The position numbers were made by a program, and so were the translations under genes. A stretch of DNA of 64,000 nucleotides from Lepisosteus oculatus (Eukaryota > Chordata > Actinopteri > Semionotiformes > Lepisosteidae). The stretch is taken from assembly GCF_040954835.1 (NCBI RefSeq), contig NC_090698.1, forward strand, positions 1,982,501 through 2,046,500, in the 5' to 3' direction. The notes below the pieces were generated by a model that saw only the letters and a list, made by a program, of their open reading frames with translations, was not told the DNA's origin and made no database searches. Below, piece after piece: positions 1 to 9,637 of this stretch (position 1 is the stretch's first letter; each line of letters starts with the position of its first letter).

Positions 1-3000
1 AGGCTCACAATATACTAGTACCAACTAATCAATTAGTAATTACTGATCAGTAATCAACTTAATCAACTGTTAAGATGTATGCAAAGTTACCAAACACAAT
101 TAAACTTCAAGTGTTGAAGGGGGAACACATAGAGGTGAGCACAAACCCAGAACTAGAGAAGGTTTAAGATTACAAATGCTCTGTGGCCTGATGTGGTTTT
201 ATTTTGCAAGGCACAACTGATACCAAAACAATTAAGTAAATTTAAATGCAAAAGTTCCCCGGTCAGAGACAAAGGAAGAGTTTAGAGATACAAGCAGCCT
301 TTATCATTCACTGGAGCTGCTAAAGAAAGACCCACCAAACCAGGTCCATGACTTTGGGCCTCCTAACCCCTCTTGAACAAGACCTGGCACAACCTGTCCT
401 GCTAAAATTGGATAATACAAACTAGACCCAGCCAGCTCTGCATTTCAACTCAATGATTCAAAACAAATGACCTCTGATGGCTATATCAGAATACTTTTCA
501 ACTGTGTAAATACATGCAAATACAGACAAAATGTATTAATGATCTAGAAAATATGCTCAATGATTGCAATGATTGAGTTCCTTCAAATTATGTCTAAAAG
601 TCTATGAATATTGTGTATAACAGTGGTTGTTTTTTTAATCAATCATAATGTCAAACTGTCACTGTAAAACACACAACAAGCTGTGAAAACATTTCAAAAC
701 CAGAGGAATATCTTGGATATCCATTCTTCCAGCTTAGGACTGTTAAGGGAATTCCGCACCAAACACCTCATTAAACATTCTACAGTATACAGTTCCTGGA
801 TTCCTCATACATTAATGTTTGAGAAACCCCACCTGCCCTCAATAGGATTCATGTCAGGACTTCCTGATGGAAAACCAGTACTTTCATTTCTCCAGGGCTC
901 TGATGCATAATTGACCTTATGTGTTGGACCACCGTCCTGTTGGATAGCCCAGATATTTTGCACAGTACTGCACTGTGCGTTACCGCATTATATATTTTTG
1001 TAGAGCTGAGAGTCAAAACATGAGCATATTGGCCCCCTCTTGCTCTGAGCCTTTTGCCCTCGTCACGAATGGCCCTTAGAGCCCGCTCTCTGTCCTTACC
1101 CGAACCTGTTCTGTTTCCACACTCAGAAACACACAAACAGCAGGAAAACCACTTAATCCTACGTGAACTCGTCGATATGCCATATGAAACAGCAGTGAGG
1201 CGGACACATGGGAGAAGTGGGGCATGGGCTGGAGGTACTGTCACTGACGGGGGTTGAGATGCACGTCAGGTCACAGTGATCAATCCAGCACTAATGGAGG
1301 CCTGCAGCTCTGGCTTTGCTTTGCTGCAGACCAGTGTGAAGGACCGGGCCATGAATCTTCCAATGTGGTCATCACGTGTTTGAACCTCTTGCCATGCATA
1401 AACCTTTAGCAAAAGTGGATGGTGCTCATACTCAATAATGCAGGCATTAGTCTGCAAGACCCTGCGCTCAGTGGCCATTGCTTTCATAGCCCACAAATTC
1501 AAACGTTTCTCTTCCTCACAAAAACAGCTCAGTTCACAAGAGCTGCAGCAGCTGGGCTATGAGCAAAATTAAATACTGTTCACTTTTTAAAGTATGCAGA
1601 CCACAAAATCTGATTCCGTGCTGCATCTTGCTGTGGTTTACTGTGTTTGTTTCCCTATAAAGGAAACAAAATATATTTTTTTCAGGAGCTTCTGATATAA
1701 AGGCATTCAGCAGCATAACAAAATTAGAACTAAATAAGCACTAGTTAAACCACTGTGTATCACAGTATTCCCGTGCTGTTGTAAAGCATAGGAAAGGCCC
1801 ACTGAAACCACAGGAAATGACAGTAAAACTATGGTAAAGACAAAGTACGATAACTGACCAATTATAATGGTAAATTTTTGAAAGAAAATAATCCTAAAGG
1901 GCTGGTCGGAGGTCTTTGGAAATGAAAAATGTGTTCTGACTGAGGATTGACCACTTACTCTCCCAGTCTGCAGAACAGGAATGCACTCTCCGCGCTCCGT
2001 CCTGTCCTTTCACACACCTGCTGCAAGCTGACCCTGTTTGTGCAGACAGAGGCCCACAGCTGCTGCCACCCTGGTTGATGTTCATGGTCATGCCTCGGCC
2101 TCCCCGATCAGCTCCGTGACTCCACGCGTTTCCAAAACCACTCACGTCCCCCATGTCAGGTCTGACGACACCAAGGCCACACTCTGCATTCCAGATGACC
2201 TCCAAGAAGCTACGTGACAGACCAAGTGTCTCAGAATATGAGTAGGGCCCCTAACGAAGGTCCCCTCGGCTCATATTCTGTTTCTCTATATTTCCATATG
2301 AAGTACTGGGAATAAACCTGCCAAGCGTAAGATCTCATTGTGCCCCCTGGAAAATGTTCATTTAGACTAACCAATCAACCCTGACCTGCTTGTTTTGGGG
2401 ACAAAGAAACCCACTTACACACAAGCAGAGAATACAAACTCCTCACAGACAGGTGCACAGGACCCCGAGGCTGTTGTGTTAACCACTGCACCACAGCGTC
2501 CTACCCACTGCAATCTACTTTCAGTCCTGTGACTTGATTTGAAGATGATTTGACTTTGACTGGCTTTTACAAGCCATGCCCTGCAGTCCATATGCACCAT
2601 TCACTCCAGAGCTTCAGGCTATGTAACAGCCCCCTGAGATCTCCCACACCTTTCCCAATCAGTGCAGGACCAGCAACGTTCGGCACTGAGCTTTTAACCC
2701 TTCAGAGAGGGGTTCCTTACCTGCAGGCCTGATAAAAGAAATATCAACCTTCTGAAGTGACACTGAAGGAAGCCCTTTGTGTCTTTCTGAGACACTGACA
2801 GAGCAGCAGAAAGGCAGAAGCTCATGAACTCCTGAATCAATCTCTCAGGGCTCATCTTGAGGAAGCAGCTGCAACGCTCTGAACACAACTAAGACTGAAA
2901 AGCAGCCTTACTAGAATGAGATGGTTTGACTTCGGAGATCATCCCCACTGCAGAGAAAAATATCAAGCACAAATGAGGATGGACACAAACAATCTGGAAG

Positions 3001-3599
3001 AGTGATCATGTGCATCACTCAAAATAGCGATTCAAGTCTAATCAACTTTTTTTCTCATCAGCTTTTAAAATAAAATATAATTGCATGATGATTATTACCC
3101 TACAGAGTAGAGGAGTTAACAAATTCTACCCACATTGTGATCTAACACTGCCATCTAGCAGTTATAAGCGTAACAGCACTGTTCCATTTCCCTCTATCTC
3201 ACACCTTTATTTCGTCAACCATTCATCATTACAGACTTAAAGACTCACAATGTTAACAGGGCAATATTGAATTACCCGGTCTGAGTCACCAGGACTCACA
3301 TGTAGTTTGAACCTGCAGGGTCTCAATTTCACTGCTCTGTATATAAAGCACATATTCTCTTTATCAAATAACCCATGTCCTAATGTTCAGCTGATTCACT
3401 GTATTTGGAATTCATAGCCCTATCTAAAACTTCTGATTAAAATATTAAAATTTATTTTCATCTTTTTCTCTGTGAAATATTCAAAGCTAATTTCCCGAAC
3501 AAAATGTTCACGTTTAATCAGTAGCTACACACTGCCCCCTTCTGTTCACAAAAGTAACTGTGCTCCTAAATTTCAATTTAACTCATTTCAATTCAATAG
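1..3599. other. Intergenic DNA, no gene seen
   Basis: AT-leaning sequence with stop codons in all frames. Longer frames (for example 849-1244 minus and 1894-2205 minus) lack splice sites, family motifs or coding composition. Only a repeat fragment at 2.40-2.50 kb is recognisable. Confidence 0.6.
2400..2505 (+). repeat. Dispersed fish repeat, 3' fragment
   Basis: AATACAAACTCCTCACAGAC and TGTTAACCACTGCACCACAG match the end blocks of the repeat family seen at 12.4 kb. The 5' part is missing. Confidence 0.5.
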
Positions 3600-3896
3600 T
3601 TTTATTGGCTTGATAAGATAAGAACACTTTATCAGCCCTATACAATTTCTTGCATTAGGAATTCATCTTTTCACATAACCCAGCTTTCTCTCCATGAGAC
3701 ACACAGACAGGGAGAGAAGCTTGGGGTCAGAGTGCAGAGTCAGCCATTGTACAGCACCCGTGGAGCAGTTGGGGTTAGGGGCCTTGCTCAGGGGCCCAAC
3801 AGAGTAGGATTTCTCTGCCGGCTGTGGGATACAAACCGGCAACCTTCCAGCCACAGGCGCAGATCCTGAGCCACAGAGCCACTGCTCCGCCCCAGT
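3600..3896 (-). mobile_element. tRNA-derived SINE copy A
   Basis: On the minus strand the element begins GGGGCGGAGCAGTGGCTCTG, has an A-box-like TGGCTCAGGATC and a B-box-like GGTTTGTATCC, and ends near ATAAAGTGTTCTTATC. It matches the copies at 17.6 and 35.8 kb over its whole length of about 290 bases. The B box has drifted from consensus. Confidence 0.8.
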
Positions 3897-4018
3897 GATC
3901 AATGAATTACGGTGTTGGCAAAGCTGTAACTATTAACAAGATATTTAAATACATTTACAGTACAAACATATCAGTAAACATTAAAAGACACTACATGAGC
4001 CATACTATTATTTGAGAG

Positions 4019-4256
4019 TACCGATGTTAACCCTGGTGTCTTCGCCTAATTTCCCTCTGGGCTTTACCAGTCATGGCCTCCTAATAACCCCCCTCTCTGA
4101 ACTGGCTTCATCACTCTGCTCTCCTCCCCACTGGGAGCTGGTGTGTGGGGAGAGGACTGGAGCATCATTCAGGTGGGGCTGCACACTGGTGGGGGTGGAG
4201 GGGAGTCCCCTATAATTGTAAAGTGTCTGGAAAAGCACTATACAAGTGTAAGGAAT

Positions 4257-4303
<47 letters not shown>

Positions 4304-4305
4304 TG
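4019..4305 (-). repeat. Dispersed repeat ending in (ATT)n, copy 1
   Basis: The minus strand matches the plus-strand sequence at 16.8-17.07 kb for about 240 bases (ACTTATATAGTGCTTTTCCAG, then GGGGGTTATTAGGAGGCCATG). The AT-rich end runs straight into a pure ATT microsatellite at about 4258-4302. Family unassigned; probably a non-autonomous element. Confidence 0.7.
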
Positions 4306-4498
4306 AGGGGGTCAGCGAGAGATCATCTAGAGTTAAACTCAACTGAGTTCCCTCCCCCAGTAGGATTGGAAGCTGTTCAGATTCTGGCAGGTGTGGGAAC
4401 TGTGGGATTAGATTTGTTATCTTGGGGAATAATATACGTCTGATCCCAGAGAATTTCTCAGAGTTCGGCAGAAAGTTCACCAGTGGGAGCACAGCTCA

Positions 4499-4630
4499 TC
4501 CACTCTGGACAGCCAGGTCTCTCTGTGTCCAGTTTCTATGGCCAGACTGTGGTCACTGAGCCTGTCCACTCTGGACAGCCAGGTCTCCCTGTGTCCAGTT
4601 TCTATGGACAAGCTGTGGTCACTGAGCCTG
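4499..4630. repeat. 66-bp tandem duplication
   Basis: Two adjacent copies of a 66-base unit beginning TCCACTCTGGACAGCCAGGT differ at only a few positions. This is a recent local duplication with no coding signature. Confidence 0.85.
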
Positions 4631-4887
4631 TTTCTCTGTGCTGTGTTTCACCGTTGTGAGGTGCTCAGCCATTGTGTAGTGTCGTTATAGGTCCTAAAAC
4701 TCTGTACTGTATATTTTCCCGGGTTTGGGAATTTTTCAATGAAAGAGGTATAAGCCATCATATATATTCTGCAATAATCTTGACAACATATGAATGTGCT
4801 AAGACTTTATGAAGAGGGTTACATTTGACCTTTAAGAGAGTACTGTAGCCAGAGATTAGCAATTTTTTTTATATGGAGGAAGGTGAA

Positions 4888-4965
4888 CACCTGAAGAAGG
4901 CTCCACAGCCGAAACGCTGTGTTTTTTTTCTTCTCTTTTCAGCATGGAATACACCTATTACTTGA
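4888..4965 (+). repeat. Dispersed short repeat fragment (GAAGAAGGCTCCACAGCCGAAACG type), copy 1
   Basis: ACCTGAAGAAGGCTCCACAG is followed by CCGAAACG, a T/C-rich stretch and CAGCATGGAATACACCTATT. It recurs at 9.34 and 28.7 kb. This is probably the 3' end of a fish retroelement; family not assigned. Confidence 0.65.
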
Positions 4966-5530
4966 TTTTTTGATATGGCATATTATATATTTCTTACAGA
5001 GATAGAAATTGAAAAACGGCTTTGAGAACGCACACCTCACCCATGAGGGGGCGCTCCAGAGCAAGCTCCACCGGGGATATTACACAGCACTTAACATGAA
5101 GAGATGTTTAGGAGATACATATAAACACAATGGCCTTTTGAGGTTTAAACATGTTTCCTATGGCTTTTGCATTTAAGTCAGTAAAACAAAGAGTCAAAAA
5201 AACACTGCAGACATCTGATTTGCATTATAATTGTCTCAAAAGTGTACACACCTAAAAACTGATTCTTTCCTCTGCAAAGACATTCTTGTTTTGTCTTGGG
5301 GTGTAAAAATGGACTTCTCTGTCTGAAAGTTTTAAATACAGAACTGTGTTGCTTAAGGAAGAAACAAACAACGTTCGTCTCACCTGGTGGTCTCACCTAA
5401 ACGGATCTAATTTACCCTCTCGTTGTGGCCTTTGCTCTCTCACGCTGTCCTTTCTGCTCTCACTCCATTTCCTCCTTTCTCTCACTGTGAGGAGGATGCG
5501 ACGAAATATACATTTTATTAAATAACAATT

Positions 5531-5715
5531 CTAACGCCCAGAGGGCGCCAGCGTCCCGGGTGCGCCCGGCGTGTCCACAGCGCGCGGCGTGCGAAGGGCT
5601 CGTGAAACCGGAAACGCACGGCTCGCGGCGCGGTTGCCATGGCAGGTCTGCGTGCTGCGGCTCTGTCGCGCGGGTCGCACGACAGTGACCGCAAGCGGGA
5701 GCTCACCAGGCAGCG
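5531..5715. promoter_or_regulatory. CpG-rich island, orphan promoter candidate
   Basis: A short stretch dense in CpG (GCGCGGCG, GTCGCGCGGGTCG and similar) stands out sharply from AT-rich flanks. It contains an ATG in the optimal context GCCATGG on the plus strand. It lies 3.9 kb upstream of the LRR acceptor, so it could be a leader exon or promoter for that gene, or belong to another transcript. Confidence 0.45.
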
Positions 5716-5794
5716 ATTTTGTTATCAGTACATGAAATACAAAACACTGCTTAGCAAAACGTGTGAACACAAATTAAATATGTGTCACATCTAA
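5639..5794 (+). CDS. Possible small ORF or first coding exon in the CpG-rich island (51 codons)
   Basis: The ORF starts in a perfect Kozak context (GTTGCCATGG) and runs 51 codons to TAA at 5792-5794. The first half is Ala/Arg/Ser-rich and basic (SHDSDRKRELTRQR). The second half runs into AT-rich DNA and looks like ordinary read-through. I recognise no family. It could be a first exon with an unseen donor, an upstream ORF of a longer transcript, or chance. Confidence 0.2.
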   Translation: MAGLRAAALSRGSHDSDRKRELTRQRFCYQYMKYKTLLSKTCEHKLNMCHI

Positions 5795-6778
5795 TTGTGT
5801 TTCCCCTTACCCGTATAAAATTGTCTTCTTTCTAAGACTTGCGTTTAGGGAGCACATTTCAAGCATTTTCAGGGTCGGAAAATCAGGTTTCCTGCACTTC
5901 ACGACAGGCGTAGGAATCCTGATGGTTATGAATTGGAATGTATCGCCCTATTTCTTTTAGATAATGTTAGCAGTATTTTACATTTTTTACAGCAGGCCTC
6001 TGCGCCCTCACTGCAAAACGCCCACTGAAAAATGCAGCATGAATACACTACTCTGATAATCACAATTTTATTCTCGTTTCAGTAGTTAATCGATGGCTCC
6101 CTCTCGCAGTTCGAACTCTGCTGGTTAATGAAAGAAACGTTTAAAAAATGTAACGTCAAACCACTATTTTCAATACATTAACTAATGTGTCATTTCTATA
6201 GCTATGTAGGTTACGTTTCATCGGAGCACTAATGTAAGAATGTATAATACAGAGACTGGGATACAGTTCTAGGAGTTGGATAAGAGGTTTCTCACTGAAG
6301 TGTGCCCCTGACCGCCCTACCTCAACACACTGACCAGCGTGTAACGCAGCAGAAAAACAGCGCAGGGGCCAGCGGGGAGTGACCCGCGTACGAGCCTCTC
6401 TCTAACCTCTGTGTTTCTCAGAACAACAGAGCTCTGGCCTGTCTGAGCTCTACTGCTTTGTAAGCAAATTCACCTGCAGCAGAGTTCATACTTATGTGTG
6501 TAACCCCCCTCAGCGTCTTTAATAATTGTCCTGCCAACCTGTGCCAGAGCCTCTGGCCCGTTTCTTTCCATCCCCAAACCACGGGATTGTTACATATGGC
6601 TGCACATCATTTGACCTATCAGCTTAATTCAGGTTTGGAGTATAATTCCCAAATATTATTCTTTTGTGATGATGTCATGTTACACAATAACAATTTTCTG
6701 TAGGTATCTACTGGACCTTATACAGTTGTTTGTACATCTTGTAGTATTTTCGGGTTGGGCGAGGATGGACACAGTGAT

Positions 6779-6960
6779 TCAGACACAATTCAATTCAATT
6801 CAATTCAATTCAAGGTGCTTTATCAGCATGACCGATGGGTACAATCAGTGTTGCCAAAGCAAATAAAAATAATGAAACTCACATGAAACAAAACAAAAAA
6901 TAAAAGTAATATAAAATCTACAGACATATTACAGACATTTACAACAAAGACATATTATAA
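6779..6960 (+). repeat. (TTCAA)n pentanucleotide array and adjoining dispersed repeat
   Basis: Several perfect TTCAA units (about 6788-6813) lead into GGTGCTTTATCAGCATGACC and a GTGTTGCCAAAGCAAATAAA stretch, a pattern common in fish genomes. A weaker TTCAATT-rich start occurs near 3575-3600. Confidence 0.6.
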
Positions 6961-7104
6961 AATATTTACATATACTGTAGGCGGCTGGAGCATTATTGGG
7001 AGACAGGCTCACTGTTCCTCAGGCTGTGACAGGAGATCACATACTGGGATGACTGAAAAACTGCGCTTTTATTTTTCGCACAGCCAGCACAGCACCACCG
7101 CGCC

Positions 7105-7165
7105 CACACGCCAGCAGAGAGAGAGAGAGAACGAGCGAGCCCCAGAGAGAGACGAGAGAGAGCAA
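7105..7165. repeat. GA-rich low-complexity tract
   Basis: Short interrupted (GA)n runs. The frames read through it are Arg/Glu repeats and are not credible proteins. Confidence 0.7.
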
Positions 7166-7629
7166 CACACTGCAGTCTATTTGGGTAGCTACACAGGGAG
7201 AGGGTGGCATTTGGGTGCAAAACCAGGGAACTAGTTACACGAATCTGGGCGATCTCCCCAGACTGTACCTGTTTCGCAGTGGGTCAGCTGCACTGGTCAG
7301 CGGCCTTCCTAGTCCCCGCCCTGACCACTACCACTCCCGTCCTGCCCCTCGCCGCGTACCCCAGCCGGGTGCTCTTCGGCCGCAGCGCCGGGCGAATGCG
7401 CTACAAGATATTGAGAGCACTTGAAATTTGATTGGCTCTTCATGGCCCTTTTTTAATAAACGTTTGCTGCACATCACTGAGAGAGAAAGAGTCCTAGGTT
7501 TTGAAAAACTGTGCTGTACTTACTTTTCCTTCTAATTGGCCAGTCTTTTAAATATATCATGACAAATACCACATGGCAGCCACATCACGTGGGAAGTCAA
7601 CCTGTCCAGAACAAGCCTAAACACTGGCC

Positions 7630-7838
7630 ATAAGGTTCCATCCATTCATTTTCTAAGAGCATCATCCAGTTCAGCGTCACAGGAGAGCCGGAGCCTATCC
7701 TGGGAAGGAAGGCAGTGTCCTCTCTGGACAGGATGCCAGTCATGCAAACTCCACATAGACAGCACTCCAGGAGCAGAGTTTAACCCAGGGCCCCAGTGCT
7801 GCGAGGGAGCGATACCTAACCACTGTGCAACAAAAAGG
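7630..7838 (+). repeat. Dispersed fish repeat (CATTTTCTAA...GGAGCCTATCC...ACTCCACA type), copy 1
   Basis: The elements in order are CATTCATTTTCTAAG, CCAGTTCAGCGTCACAGG, GGAGCCTATCC, CAAACTCCACATAGACAGCA and AACCCAGGGCCC, ending at CTAACCACTGTGC. The same order is seen at 12.4 and 43.0 kb. Class not assigned. Confidence 0.65.
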
Positions 7839-9334
7839 TTCCTCGGCCCTTTAATCAAACAAAATATTCTCTGCAGAAAACTACGTCCCATAGCACAACA
7901 GGCTAAAGTAATAACCTGCAACAGCCACAATGCACTCTACAGAATTATACAGCAATATTGTACAGCAACAGCAGACCCCTCCAGGTATTTGAGTTTGTTG
8001 TACATTAATCTTAATAACTCTTGGTCCATCTCTGGAACATCAATGGTTAACAGAGTGAAGGAGTAGCCTTAACGGGCCAGGAAAGCACCAACAACCCCAA
8101 GATGTTTTTAAGAAACAACTGCTCACAGGCAAGACAAGTCTATAGACAAGATAATATGAAAACATAACTGTGTTTTTGCTTTCCAAACCATATGTGTGTG
8201 AAACACAGTAATTTGAATGTGCCACAGGAAGCAGTATTTGTAAGAAAATGATGCACGTTCATGTAATGAATTTGCTTCCTTTCATTATTTCAAAGTGAAT
8301 TAATTCAAAAGAACATGGAAACTCAGAAGGTTACTGGTTTAGGGTAGATACTACTACGGTAATAGTCTAACCAACTAAATATTTACCAGTGTGTACTGCA
8401 GCTCAATAAAAATATCCCATTAGCTTGTTCATTATAGAAGTTTAGTTTTTTTTCTTTTTGTTTCTCTCGTTACAATAATCTGCATATGAACCTGAGAATC
8501 TTTCAGGAAGTGGAACAGATGCTTTCTTGGAGTGATAGTTTTCTGACATATATGTTGTTTTATAAACCACTGTTTTTTTGCTGACAATATACTTGTATCT
8601 GTGACCTTTCCCCACATCCTCAGTCTTCTAAGAAAGCATCTGTCGCTGCAGCTAGCCCATGACGTTTCAAGGGCACTCTTCAGCTGAAGAGTGTCAGTGC
8701 AGTCACTCAAAGAACAGAAAGAAGAGACCACAGAAACAGCCTGCTTCCTCTGCAAAGGTGGGTCCACTGATAATCATACTAACGAGCAAGTAAGAATGTT
8801 ATGAGATAACTAATTATTATCAAATTTAATAGTAATAGGAGTGATATGTCAAACCACTATTTGACATATCAAATAATGGAAAGATACATGCTTTTATCAC
8901 ATGTATTGAAAATAAGGTTGACGTGTTGAAAAATACACAAAAATGTTTAGTCTTATTTAGAAAGTATGATTATAAAAAGAAATATTGAATTAAGACACAA
9001 ATGCTTTAAATTAACCCAAAACGGTGTAGCACAGAACTGTAATTATATGTGTGGTGGTCGTACTATGAAGAGCAGAGTTTTATAACTATACCCAAGAGGA
9101 AATATTTAGTGACTAATATCCGCCCATGTTCACTCAGCGACATGCATTTCAATTAATACATTTGATTAATAATAACTGTTTCCTGGAGATGCAAAATACA
9201 TTTAGCATTTTAAATGAAATACGTTAACTCTTTTATTTTATGTTAATGAATGTGGAACTTAAACTTGTATGAAACTGAGTTGGATCTACCACTCTTATTT
9301 AAGAAGGCAATGCACACAAAAATACCAAGGAACA

Positions 9335-9425
9335 GGTAAGAGGTTTATTCCATGCTAAAAAAAAGAAGAAAGAGAACACAATGTTTCGGCCGTGGAGCCT
9401 TCCCCACCTGAACTACAAAAATACC
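9335..9425 (-). repeat. Dispersed short repeat fragment, copy 2
   Basis: Reverse-strand copy of the element at 4.89 kb: CAGGTGGGGAAGGCTCCACG, then GCCGAAACATTGTGTTCTC and a GGAATAAACC-like end. It ends about 200 bases before the acceptor of the LRR coding exon, so it lies in that gene's 5' intron if the leader exon is upstream. Confidence 0.65.
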
Positions 9426-9569
9426 AAGGGTGATTTTGAAAACTTTTTTTTGTGTGGAGCAAATGGCTCCCCATCTAATGAAACTCACTGTTAACACATG
9501 CAAGTTTGCAAATCTTGCCCGAGAGAGAGAGACTGAAATGCTCAAATGCTCTTTTTTCATAACCCAGTG

Positions 9570-9625
9570 TTCGCATTTCTTTCTTCCTTTATCCCCTTCA
9601 TCTTTTCTCCTTTGTTCATTCCCAG
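9570..9625 (+). promoter_or_regulatory. 3' splice acceptor upstream of the LRR coding exon
   Basis: A long pyrimidine-rich tract (about 9568-9620) ends in the acceptor CCCAG at 9621-9625, followed by 12 untranslated bases and the ATG. This indicates an intron in the 5'UTR and an upstream non-coding exon. That layout is common for one-coding-exon LRR genes. I could not identify the leader exon; the CpG-rich island at 5.5-5.7 kb is one possible site. Confidence 0.7.
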
Positions 9626-9637
9626 ACACCAGTAAGC

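Larger units (their letters stand above)
4966..9334. other. Intergenic or 5' intronic DNA before the LRR gene
   Basis: Apart from the CpG-rich island and the repeats listed between 5.5 and 7.84 kb, I see no exon. The leader exon of the LRR gene could lie here, since its acceptor is at 9625. Confidence 0.5.

Noticed and set aside
4143-4492. Frames with poly-Leu, poly-Tyr or poly-Asn runs
   Set aside because: Translation of the (ATT)n microsatellite in a dispersed repeat.
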